A DNA stretch of 64,000 nt from the NCBI GenBank assembly GCA_947455215.1, contig CANGNA010000013.1:16069-80068 (forward strand). Reading direction: 5' to 3'. This document shows positions 52,887-60,772 of the stretch, piece after piece. The position numbers and the translations under genes were made by a program. Source of the DNA: Chitinophagaceae bacterium (GTDB lineage: Bacteria > Bacteroidota > Bacteroidia > Chitinophagales > Chitinophagaceae). The notes beneath the pieces were generated by a model, which saw only the letters and a list, made by a program, of their open reading frames with translations, searched no databases and was not told the origin of the DNA. Every line of letters starts with the position of its first letter. Position 1 is the stretch's first letter.

Positions 52887-53684
52887 ATGAACTTAGCAAC
52901 AAACCTTAAATACCTGAGAAAGAAGAAGGGTAAAACGCAGGATGCACTTAGCATTGAGCTGCAAATAGGCCGTACTACCCTTGCCAATTACGAAGCCGGC
53001 ATCAGCGAGCCGAATATTGAGACGCTGATGACCATTTCCAATTATTTTGGAATTCCGGTGGATGTCCTTTTGTCAAAAAATATAGAGGAAGCGGGTGATG
53101 TGCCTGAACCGGGCGGATTTATTGTGTCCAAATCAGCCGCTGATAAGTATAATGGCGTGCCGCGCATCATAACGGTAGATACCAAGGGCAATGACAATAT
53201 TGTATATGTGCCGGTGAAGGCGCGTGCGGGCTACCTGCTGGGCTATGGCGATACAGAGTTTATGGAAACGCTGCCCACCTTCAGGCTGCCGGGTCTGAGC
53301 AATTCGACCTACAGGATGTTCGAGGTTGACGGCCCATCGATGGCGCCCAATGTATTGCATGGCGACAGGCTGATAGGCGAATGGGTAGACTCGCTGGATA
53401 AGATACGCGACAACAGGGTGTATATAATCGTACACTCGGGTGGTGTGGCGGTAAAACGCGTGGTGAACAGGTTGAAGGAGCGCGGTAAGATATATCTGAA
53501 GAGCGATACGATAGCCCACAGGCATGAGTTCCCCACACTGGAGGTGGACCCGGCTGATATAAAAGAAGTGTGGTATGGCCGGCTAAAAATAAGCAGCGAC
53601 TTCAGCGAGCCGGCAGAGGTGTATCATCGCCTGGCCGACCTGGAAATGGACGTGATGGAGATGAAGCGGAAATTATCGGAGTAA
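52887..53684 (+). CDS. phage repressor: XRE helix-turn-helix with S24/LexA-type C-terminus
   Basis: 265 residues from the ATG at 52887; the track's extra ten residues lie in the promoter. HTH at about 5-60 (LRKKKGKTQDALSIELQIGR, TTLANYEAGISEPNIETL). The S24 peptidase domain at about 120-225 has FEVDGPSMAPNVLHGDRLIG with the catalytic Ser and YIIVHSGGVAVKRVVNRL with the Lys, so self-cleavage upon RecA activation is possible. A C-terminal coiled coil (VYHRLADLEMDVMEMKRKLS) may dimerise it. Divergent from the early operon, as c is from ner-A-B in Mu. It would tie the module to the SOS response. Confidence 0.88.
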   Translation: MNLATNLKYLRKKKGKTQDALSIELQIGRTTLANYEAGISEPNIETLMTISNYFGIPVDVLLSKNIEEAGDVPEPGGFIVSKSAADKYNGVPRIITVDTKGNDNIVYVPVKARAGYLLGYGDTEFMETLPTFRLPGLSNSTYRMFEVDGPSMAPNVLHGDRLIGEWVDSLDKIRDNRVYIIVHSGGVAVKRVVNRLKERGKIYLKSDTIAHRHEFPTLEVDPADIKEVWYGRLKISSDFSEPAEVYHRLADLEMDVMEMKRKLSE

Positions 53685-53723
53685 TGGCTGAATGCCATCT
53701 CTAAGTTATACCGACCCAAATAC

Positions 53724-53756
53724 AAACAGGCCCGAGCATATTGCCCGGGCCTGTTT
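53724..53756. terminator. bidirectional terminator between repressor and truncated T9SS gene
   Basis: Eleven-bp stem AAACAGGCCCG / CGGGCCTGTTT with an internal loop (agcatattgcc). It serves both convergent genes and marks the right edge of the early module. Confidence 0.85.
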
Positions 53757-53775
53757 TAGTTAAGCGCTACTGGCA

Positions 53776-54147
53776 TTACCACAGCACAAGTTTGTCTCTG
53801 TATTGCATACCGTCGGCCTCTACTTTGACCAGATATGTTCCTGATGCCAGGTTGGCGAGGGACACGTGCGTTTCGTGCTGGCCGGGCTGTGGATGTATGA
53901 CCTGTATGATCTTACCTGATATATCTGTAACAGTAATGGACGCATCGTTTACCGCTCCCGGTATCAGCACCGTAACGGTGCCTGTTGTAGGGTTGGGGTA
54001 GATACTTATCTGCGCATTGGCAGTAGTGTTTGGTATGCCGTTGTTACAGTCGGCAGCCGGAATCACATACATATCGTGTGTGGTAGTGGCCGTGCCGCAG
54101 GAGTTGCTTACAGCGTAGGTAACGGTTACCAGGCCGACAAACGGCAA
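53776..54147 (-). pseudogene. truncated T9SS protein: only the last Ig-like strand and sorting domain remain
   Basis: About 123 residues without signal peptide. VTVTYAVSNSCGTATTTHDM and YVIPAADCN are followed by a complete T9SS type A domain (ISIYPNPTTGTVTVLIPGAV, ITVTDISGKIIQVIHPQPGQ, ending QYRDKLVLW). It is closely similar to the C-terminus of the NHL/T9SS protein at 16.4-20.5 kb, which ends with the same QYRDKLVLW. A sorting domain without export signal or cargo cannot function, so this is a gene remnant. Upstream sequence (54150-54220) shows no continuation, implying a deletion or rearrangement break near 54.13 kb, next to the early module. Confidence 0.75.
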
Positions 54148-54220
54148 AGAATAGGGGCTTCAGGAGTGAACGGGTATACAACTGAAGAAGGAATGCCGAA
54201 TTATACCCGAACAGGATAAT

Positions 54221-54970
54221 TCATTGTATCACAAAACCAATGTTGCGGCGGTTCTTACTGTAGTATTTCATTAGTGCGGTTTGCAGCGCCGCATCGTGCT
54301 CCATATTGGTATAACACATATTCTTTATCACTTGCAGGTAGGCGTGCCAGTTGGTGAAGGGGGCGCTACGTCGCGCATGCTGGATGTATTGGTTGAAATG
54401 CTGATAGAAAACGGGGTCGTGACGGCTTTTGTTGAAGTAATAAAATATGGCATCGAAACAAAATGCCTCCAGCAGAATCCTGTCTTTGCCGCTTCTTATC
54501 TCTTTCTGCCCGTTTTGCCCTATGCATACGTGTACACCCACGGTTGTATCCGGCCGGTATACGGTGTCACACATAAAAAAGCGGGAGGCGACGTGCATCA
54601 TTTCTGCAATGGTATATTGCTGCTTGTCTTGTGTATGGCCGATAAGGATGTTCAATCCGTCGCTGATGTTGCTATCGTTTTTGATGTACGCCCTGAAATG
54701 TTCATTCACCGCTGCGCTATCGGGGTAATATTTTGTAAATGCGGTTGTGGGGCCAATGCCGTGTAATAGAAAATACTGGAAACGGTTGGCGTGCTTATTG
54801 ACAAACTTTGCAATGCGATCATGCTTTATGCTGACCAATTCAACCGACACCGCTTTAGAACTATCTGGCCGCAGGGAGACATCGAGCCGGAAGTACGGGG
54901 AGAAGTCGGTTTGTGCACGTGTGGTAAGGGTAAGAAGGATGGTGACGGCGGTTAGCCAGATATGTTTCAT
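54221..54970 (-). CDS. exported protein of unknown function
   Basis: 249 residues with a signal peptide (MKHIWLTAVTILLTLTTRAQ). The mature part is mixed alpha/beta (SLRPDSSKAVSVELVSIKHD, FVNKHANRFQYFLLHGIGPT, DGLNILIGHTQDKQQYTIAE) with several His and Cys residues (MMHVASRFFMCDTVYR) but no motif I can name. It is preceded on the minus strand by a TATATTTG box (54988-54995) and a normal 17-base leader. No T9SS tail, so probably periplasmic. Confidence 0.6.
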   Translation of the reverse strand: MKHIWLTAVTILLTLTTRAQTDFSPYFRLDVSLRPDSSKAVSVELVSIKHDRIAKFVNKHANRFQYFLLHGIGPTTAFTKYYPDSAAVNEHFRAYIKNDSNISDGLNILIGHTQDKQQYTIAEMMHVASRFFMCDTVYRPDTTVGVHVCIGQNGQKEIRSGKDRILLEAFCFDAIFYYFNKSRHDPVFYQHFNQYIQHARRSAPFTNWHAYLQVIKNMCYTNMEHDAALQTALMKYYSKNRRNIGFVIQ

Positions 54971-55081
54971 GAGGATGGTTTGTGCTGCAAATATACAATG
55001 TAACCCTACCGATGGGCAACTCTAACATTCCTATAACCATCGCATTCGCCCATATTACATTCATTAAGCTATATTTGTTGG

Positions 55082-57109
55082 GTGAGTTTTTTATATCCGC
55101 TATTTCTGACGGCAGGGGCAGCCCTGGCCATCCCCATACTGATACACCTTTTTAACCTGCGCAAGTATAAAACGGTGTTGTTTCCGCATACCCGTTTTTT
55201 GAAAAATATACAGCTGAACAGCCAAAAGCAGAGTCAGGTACGGTATAAGGCATTGCTGGCTATGCGCCTGTTGTTTCTGGCACTGCTGATCATGGCCTTT
55301 GCACAGCCATTTGTGAATGATGCCAACAAGCAAAACGCGGGCGACAAGACGCAGATCATCTACATAGATAACTCTTACAGCATGAGCGCCAAGAAGGGCG
55401 CCCGCACTATGCTGGATATAGCCAAGGAGCTGGCCGCACAACAAGTGAAGACGGCCAAACCCGGTACCCGCTTTTTGCTGCTGACCAACGACCGGCTCTC
55501 CAGCTATCGCCCGGAGCCGGCAGACAGGGTGTTTGCCGCCATACATGCCCTGGACCTGAGCGCCGCCACCAAAACCGTGGGCCAGGTGGTGGCCACCGCC
55601 AGGGGCATGCTGCACGACGACATCAGCAGTAAGGCCGACCTTTATTATTATTCTGACTTTCAGCAGAGTGCTTTTGCAGCCCTGCCGGATAAGGCGCAGA
55701 TGAAGGATATTACTTTTTATGGTATGCCCGTGCAGGCCGATGCTACCAGCGATGTATATATAGACACCGCCTACCTGTCCATGCCGGTATTGCAAACGGG
55801 CAAGAACAATAACATCATCATACACACCCGGTTGAATGGTGATGCGCCCAAAGAGGCAGTGGTATTGCAGCTGAGCATTAACGGGCAAGTGAAGAGCGCT
55901 GCTACGCTGAACTTCAGCGATAAGAAGGAGAGCATAGATACGCTGGGCTTTGTGCCTAACGACGCCAGCTGGCAGCAGGTGCAGCTGACGCTTAACGATG
56001 CTGTGGTACGTTTTGATGATACCTTCCGCATAACAGCGAGGAGTGCCTCGAACCTGTCGATACTGGTGCTGAACGAGGGGCAGGTGAACCCTTACCTGCA
56101 AGCGGCCTTCAGGGCCTATGAGGGTTTTAGGGTGAATCAGCTGGATGTGAACAGCGCCCCTAAGGACTGGAACACGTATAACCTGATCATACTGAACGGG
56201 GTGACGCATATAGATGCCGCCATGGGCAAGATGCTGAACGAGGCACTGGCAGCGGGACTAAGTGTGTGCATCTTCCCCGGCAAGACCACCAACATCAATG
56301 CGCTGAACGAGGGCCTGCAGGCCATGGGCGATATCCGCATCACCAGCTTAGATACTGCAGTGCAAACGGCCAGCAGCATACAACAGGGCAGCGCACTGGT
56401 AAAAGACCTGTTTGAAAAGATACCGGAAAATGTGCAGCTGCCGGTGGCCAACTGGCACTATAGCATAACTGCCAGCCTGAACGCCAACCAGCAATCGGTA
56501 CTGAGCTTCCGTAATGGCGACCCGCTACTGGCGCGGTATACACCGAATAAGGGACAACTGTACCTGTGTGCCAGTGGTGCCGATCTGCAAGCGGGCAATT
56601 TTACGGGCAGTTATTTCTTTGCGCCCTTCCTGTACCAGATGGCCATGCAGAGCGGTAGCAGCAATATCTATGCTATAACCGCCGGTGCGCAGCAAGCCGT
56701 ATACCTGCCGCTGGTGAATGCCGCTGAGCGCAGCACGGTGCATGTAGTAGGTAGTGGTACAGACATTATTCCGCCCCAGCGCCCTAATGGTGCCGGTGTA
56801 GATGTGTTTGTAGACCAGGCGGTACAGCTACCTGGCTTTTATGCCCTGACAGGCGGTGCCGACACCACGCGTGTGGCGCTGAACCAGGACAAGCTGGAAG
56901 CGCAGCTGGTATATAAGAGCATAGGCACGCTGAAAAGCGAGTGGAAGGGCGACAATATAAAATGGCCAGATGTGCGCCGCGGCAGCAGCATGAAGGATGC
57001 GCTGGCTGACGACTTCCCGCTGTGGAAGGTATGCGTGATAGTAGCGGTGATAGCTCTGGCGGTGGAGACGTGGTTACTGGCGCGGAAGCCTCTTAAGCCG
57101 CAGGGTTGA
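55082..57109 (+). CDS. BatA-domain membrane protein with von Willebrand-like region
   Basis: 675 residues starting at a GTG. The N-terminal double-membrane BatA domain is clear (FLYPLFLTAGAALAIPILIHLFNLR, LLAMRLLFLALLIMAFAQPF). A VWA-like part follows (KTQIIYIDNSYSMSAKKGAR; the D-x-S-x-S MIDAS core is DNSYS), then beta domains, and a final membrane helix (VCVIVAVIALAVETWLLA). Such proteins occur near MoxR/Bat clusters or alone upstream of dihydroorotase homologues in this phylum. Role in envelope homeostasis is suspected, not shown. TATATTTG ends four bases before the GTG. Confidence 0.8.
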   Translation: MSFLYPLFLTAGAALAIPILIHLFNLRKYKTVLFPHTRFLKNIQLNSQKQSQVRYKALLAMRLLFLALLIMAFAQPFVNDANKQNAGDKTQIIYIDNSYSMSAKKGARTMLDIAKELAAQQVKTAKPGTRFLLLTNDRLSSYRPEPADRVFAAIHALDLSAATKTVGQVVATARGMLHDDISSKADLYYYSDFQQSAFAALPDKAQMKDITFYGMPVQADATSDVYIDTAYLSMPVLQTGKNNNIIIHTRLNGDAPKEAVVLQLSINGQVKSAATLNFSDKKESIDTLGFVPNDASWQQVQLTLNDAVVRFDDTFRITARSASNLSILVLNEGQVNPYLQAAFRAYEGFRVNQLDVNSAPKDWNTYNLIILNGVTHIDAAMGKMLNEALAAGLSVCIFPGKTTNINALNEGLQAMGDIRITSLDTAVQTASSIQQGSALVKDLFEKIPENVQLPVANWHYSITASLNANQQSVLSFRNGDPLLARYTPNKGQLYLCASGADLQAGNFTGSYFFAPFLYQMAMQSGSSNIYAITAGAQQAVYLPLVNAAERSTVHVVGSGTDIIPPQRPNGAGVDVFVDQAVQLPGFYALTGGADTTRVALNQDKLEAQLVYKSIGTLKSEWKGDNIKWPDVRRGSSMKDALADDFPLWKVCVIVAVIALAVETWLLARKPLKPQG

Positions 57110-57223
57110 AAACCTGCGCTGGAATAGCCGGCCCTTACAGGGCCTGATATTGTGAGCTGACGGCATAGCGTCGTCGGGCCAACGCGATAAAAATTACTGC
57201 CTTCCGGCTATGGAAAGTTTGTG

Positions 57224-57231
57224 TAATTTTG
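57224..57231 (+). promoter_or_regulatory. -7 box for the dihydroorotase-like gene
   Basis: TAATTTTG fits TAnnTTTG, 25 bases before the ATG at 57257. No good -33 element is seen. The preceding 100 bp contain short inverted repeats (ccggcccttacagggcc; tgacggcatagcgtcgtc). Confidence 0.5.
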
Positions 57232-57256
57232 GTGCCGTTCGCATAATACCATTCCG

Positions 57257-58564
57257 ATGCAGGTAAAACTAAACAAGGTCAGGATCACAGACACGCGCTC
57301 CGCATTTCACGATAAGCTGGTAGACCTTGTTATTGACAATCATATCATTTCTGACATAAAGCCATTGAAGAAGGCCGCCGGTAAGGAGGGTTCTTCTATT
57401 ACTGTTGGTAATAAAGTAAAATGGACCGGTGCCAATGGCGAGATACTGAACGTATCGCCAGGATGGGTAGACGTATTTGCCGACTACCGCGAACCGGGCT
57501 ATGAACATAAAGAGACCATAGCCACGGGACTGGCGGCTGCTGCTGCCGGTGGATTTACCGATGTGTTTGTGCTGCCCAATACGCAGCCTGCCATCAGCAA
57601 TAAAGGCCAGGTGCAGTTCATGCTGCAGCAGGCGGCCGGCCACGCCGTGACGTTATATCCTATGGGTGCCATATCTGCTGATGTAGAAGGCAAGACGCTG
57701 GCCGAAATGCTGGACATGCGCGATAATGGTGCCATTGCTTTTACCGACGGCTGGAAGCCTGTACAGAACGCCAACCTGATGATGAAGGCCCTGGAGTATG
57801 TAAAGGCTTTTGACGGCACTATAGTGCAACTGCCTGTAGATGCAGCGCTGGCTGCAGGCGGGCTGATGCACGAGGGCATAGTATCGACAACACTGGGCAT
57901 ACCGGGTATACCTGCACTGGCAGAGACACTGGCCATTTACCGCGACATAGAACTGGCGCGCTATACCAACTCTAAACTACACATCACCGGCGTATCGACA
58001 GCCGACAGCGTGGCACTGGTGCGCAAGGCCAAGGCCGATGGCCTATCGGTGACCTGCTCTGTAACACCATATCACCTGGCGCTGACCGATGATATGATGA
58101 ATACCTATGACAGCGCCTACAAGGTATCGCCGCCGCTGAGGACTGAGACCGACAGGATGGCGCTGATAGATGCGCTGGCCGATGGCACGATAGACTGCAT
58201 CTGCAGCCATCACCGTCCGCAGGAGTGGGATGCAAAGACGAAGGAACTGGACTATGCGGCTGATGGCATGGCCATACAGGAAACCGCCTATAATATAGTA
58301 TGGGACACGCTGCGCGACTACATAGGCACCGACAGGCTGGTAGAAGTAATGAGTACCAGTGCCCGCACCATCTTTGGCCTGGACGAAGCACAAATAGAAA
58401 AAGGTGGCACCGCAGCACTGACGCTGTACAGCACAGACGGCAACCATACACTGACTGCCGCCAACAAGAAGAGCATTGCCTATAATCAACCCTTCCTGAA
58501 CGAGCTGATGGCAGGTAAGGTATCGGGTATCATCAATAACGCACAGATCATCTTAAACAAATAA
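57257..58564 (+). CDS. dihydroorotase homologue lacking the metal ligands
   Basis: 435 residues with the amidohydrolase fold. Landmarks line up with dihydroorotase, but catalytic positions are replaced. The usual D-x-H-x-H-x-R-E-P-G is VDVFADYREPG (no HxH), the E-V-T-P-H-H is SVTPYHLALTD, H-V-S-T is ITGVST, and T-D-H-A-P-H is CSHHRPQEWD. The zinc site is therefore lost and hydrolysis is unlikely. Non-catalytic homologues are known to support aspartate transcarbamoylase in other bacteria, so a structural pyrimidine role is plausible. Between BatA and DUF4199 genes; no pyrB in the window. Confidence 0.8.
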   Translation: MQVKLNKVRITDTRSAFHDKLVDLVIDNHIISDIKPLKKAAGKEGSSITVGNKVKWTGANGEILNVSPGWVDVFADYREPGYEHKETIATGLAAAAAGGFTDVFVLPNTQPAISNKGQVQFMLQQAAGHAVTLYPMGAISADVEGKTLAEMLDMRDNGAIAFTDGWKPVQNANLMMKALEYVKAFDGTIVQLPVDAALAAGGLMHEGIVSTTLGIPGIPALAETLAIYRDIELARYTNSKLHITGVSTADSVALVRKAKADGLSVTCSVTPYHLALTDDMMNTYDSAYKVSPPLRTETDRMALIDALADGTIDCICSHHRPQEWDAKTKELDYAADGMAIQETAYNIVWDTLRDYIGTDRLVEVMSTSARTIFGLDEAQIEKGGTAALTLYSTDGNHTLTAANKKSIAYNQPFLNELMAGKVSGIINNAQIILNK

Positions 58565-58568
58565 TATC

Positions 58569-59078
58569 ATGGAACAAAAGAACACACATGTAATGTACGG
58601 AGCCATATCAGGGATAGGCTGTATTGTAATCGCATTGATCATCCATATTGCCAAGCTGGATACAGCTACGTGGGCAGGATGGCTGGTGTATATTCCCTTC
58701 CTTGGCGGGCTGGTGTTGAATGCCCTGGCCTTCTCTAAGGCCAACGACGGGAATATTACATTCAAGTCTGCGTTTGGCAGTGGCTTTAAGGCTACACTCA
58801 TCATCGGCATCTTTATGGTAATATGGGCGGTGATCACGGTATATGCATTTCCTGAGATAAAGGAGATGGCACTGGAAAAGGCGCGAGAAGGCATGATGAA
58901 ACAACCTGGCATGTCGGACGATACGATGGACAAAGCATTGGAGTTTACCCGCAAAGGCTATACTACCATCATGATATCGAGTGCGGTATTTGGTACACTG
59001 ATAGCAGGATCTATTTTCTCGTTGATAGCTGCAGCTGTTGCGCCTAAGAAGCCACAGCGCGAGGACGCTTTCAGCTAG
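58569..59078 (+). CDS. DUF4199 membrane protein
   Basis: 169 residues, four membrane helices: MYGAISGIGCIVIALIIHIA, AGWLVYIPFLGGLVLNALAF, ATLIIGIFMVIWAVITVYAF and MISSAVFGTLIAGSIFSLIAA. The stretch KSAFGSGFKATLIIGI and the helical MMKQPGMSDDTMDKALEF loop are typical of DUF4199, a Bacteroidota family often found next to dihydroorotase and glycosyltransferase genes. Starts 4 bp after the dihydroorotase-like stop, so co-transcribed. Function unknown. Confidence 0.85.
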   Translation: MEQKNTHVMYGAISGIGCIVIALIIHIAKLDTATWAGWLVYIPFLGGLVLNALAFSKANDGNITFKSAFGSGFKATLIIGIFMVIWAVITVYAFPEIKEMALEKAREGMMKQPGMSDDTMDKALEFTRKGYTTIMISSAVFGTLIAGSIFSLIAAAVAPKKPQREDAFS

Positions 59079-59494
59079 CCTCACCACCTCCCTCTCCAAA
59101 GGGAGAGGGAGGTGGCCTGTAATTATAAAATACTTTTGATCCTGGCCTTTGTGCCGGGATTTTTTGTGTGATCCCTATTCTTGCAAAGGAAGGTGTTTTG
59201 CGTATTGTTGCGTACCTATGGCACGCTGTGTGTAGATTGGGCGTGGTGCTACAAACCTTTTGCCCCTACAGGGCAATGACATGCACTTTGTGCCAAAGGT
59301 TGTGTGCCGTATACGCCCAATGTCATTAACTTAAGCATCATGTGGTGGTATCTTTCGCTCTTACAGAGCTCGACCCAATTTTTTATTCCCCCGGGACTGC
59401 ATTTCGGGCTTTCATCCCAACCTAATTCTCTTAAGTTAATGACATTGGGTATGTGCCTGCGTATTGGGTATCTTTATACCACATATAGTTTCTT
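59079..59494. repeat. spacer with inverted-repeat elements
   Basis: Immediately after the DUF4199 gene is a 14-bp-stem hairpin (CCACCTCCCTCTCC aaag GGAGAGGGAGGTGG, 59084-59115) related to the repeats at 51.75 kb. It may serve as terminator. At 59316-59449 lies element R3: a perfect 20-bp terminal inverted repeat CCCAATGTCATTAACTTAAG / CTTAAGTTAATGACATTGGG enclosing GCTCTTACAGAGC and CCCGGGACTGCATTTCGGG. No gene seen. Confidence 0.8.
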
Positions 59495-60025
59495 ATGGCC
59501 CCTAAGCAGTATTGCTATTACCGCCCGAAGGTTTTCTTTGTTACGCTGTTCCTGGCAGGGGCTGAGGGCGGCTTGCTGTGGAATTGTGTGCAGCCTGGCG
59601 ACCTGGGGCTGGTAATAAAGTGCTGTGCAGTATTGCTGGCAGTGCCCACCTACTTCTGCATTGTTGATGCGTTCTTACCCGCCATCAGGCGCAAGCCTGT
59701 GTTCTTTATTGATGAGCATGGTGTTACAGACATCATCAGCTGGGGTTTGATAGAATGGAGCAATATAGCCGGGGTCAACAGCCAGGAGGCCAAAAGCAAG
59801 GGCTATACATTTACCGAATTGCTTATTGACCTAAAGGATAAACATGCCTATGCCGGATACCGGCACAGCTGGTGGCGGCGTTTCAAAATGGCCTATTGCC
59901 GCACTATGAAGGGCGCGGACATTGTAATAGATATTGATGCCCTGGAGGATAATGTATACACCCTTTTTCAGTCGGTGCAGGAAGGCTGGCGGCAGCATGC
60001 TCAGGGTGGGGCGGGAGTTAAGTGA
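59495..60025 (+). CDS. STM3941-like small membrane protein
   Basis: 176 residues. Two N-terminal membrane helices (KVFFVTLFLAGAEGGLLWNC; LVIKCCAVLLAVPTYFCIVD), then a PH-like soluble part with PVFFIDEHGVTDIISWGLIE, WSNIAGVNSQEAKSKG and a C-terminal helix. The D-E-x-G-V/I-x-D...x-G-x-I-x-W motif is characteristic of the STM3941 group, of unknown function. It is flanked by repeats and not obviously in an operon. Confidence 0.65.
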   Translation: MAPKQYCYYRPKVFFVTLFLAGAEGGLLWNCVQPGDLGLVIKCCAVLLAVPTYFCIVDAFLPAIRRKPVFFIDEHGVTDIISWGLIEWSNIAGVNSQEAKSKGYTFTELLIDLKDKHAYAGYRHSWWRRFKMAYCRTMKGADIVIDIDALEDNVYTLFQSVQEGWRQHAQGGAGVK

Positions 60026-60054
60026 TGAGGGCTGCGGAGCGTATGTTGTATGCT

Positions 60055-60465
60055 TTAATCACCTAATAAACGAGCAACATTTTCCGCGGTAACGGAAAAT
60101 GGATCGACAATTTCAACATTCGGTATTTGTTGAAAATCCTTTTTGTTCCTGGTTATTAATGTGAGGTCGTTTGCTATGGCTGTGGCAGCTATTATAGCAT
60201 CCGGCAATTTTACTTTTCTTGATTTCCTGATATTAATAGTTGCTTCTGCTACTGATTTGTCTAATTCGATTACTGAGGCAAGCTGTATGAAATTTCGCGT
60301 CTCTTCTGATACATCATGATAACCCAATATCTCAATTCTATTAATAATAGAAATAATAAACTCTGTATCGATAACTGTTGCCACAAAGTCCTGGCCTGTA
60401 GCGGGCAATGACCGTTCAAGAAATGCGATAAGAATGTTAGTGTCTACTAAATATCTCTTTCCCAT
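60055..60465 (-). CDS. VapC-type PIN-domain toxin
   Basis: 136 residues with intact PIN acidic residues: YLVDTNILIAFLERS (Asp near 7), IISIINRIEILGYHD (Glu near 45), KVKLPDAIIAATAIANDLTL (Asp near 93) and ITRNKKDFQQIPNVEIVDPF. VapC enzymes cleave initiator tRNA or rRNA. The start overlaps the antitoxin gene by 19 bp. Unlike the copy at 5.2-5.6 kb, this toxin frame is complete. Confidence 0.88.
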   Translation of the reverse strand: MGKRYLVDTNILIAFLERSLPATGQDFVATVIDTEFIISIINRIEILGYHDVSEETRNFIQLASVIELDKSVAEATINIRKSRKVKLPDAIIAATAIANDLTLITRNKKDFQQIPNVEIVDPFSVTAENVARLLGD

Positions 60466-60686
60466 TCGTTGCGGCTTTGTTCAATATGTTTTAGCATTTT
60501 TTCCGCTTCTTGCTTTGATAATGACCCAGCATAATCGGATGGTCTTTTCTTTTGCGGACCGGGGTTTGCCAGACCAACAGGCTCATCTACTGCATACAAT
60601 ATCACCTCCAGTTTCCGACCTATATAGTTGGGAGGGAGTGCAATATGCAGATCTGCATTTTGTGGTGTTACCTGGGTTTTTATCAT
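60447..60686 (-). CDS. antitoxin partner of the PIN toxin
   Basis: 79 residues, a short strand-rich N-terminus (MIKTQVTPQNADLHIALPPN, YIGRKLEVILYAVDE) and a tail (RPSDYAGSLSKQEAEKMLKH, IEQSRNEWERDI) expected to wrap the toxin. Overlap with the toxin gene and order fit a VapB-like antitoxin. The pair is probably autoregulated. Confidence 0.75.
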   Translation of the reverse strand: MIKTQVTPQNADLHIALPPNYIGRKLEVILYAVDEPVGLANPGPQKKRPSDYAGSLSKQEAEKMLKHIEQSRNEWERDI

Positions 60687-60772
60687 TTCGCATTGTTTGT
60701 CCTATTGTAAAGTTATGCTTTAACTGTCAGTGGGCACAAACTGCTTTTCTAAATTTTCTATAACATTGCAGC

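Noticed and set aside
55100-56209. 369-residue minus-strand frame
   Set aside because: Antisense shadow of the BatA-domain gene.
59304-59615. 103-residue plus-strand frame
   Set aside because: Runs through the R3 repeat element and into the next gene in a different frame; no protein-like features.
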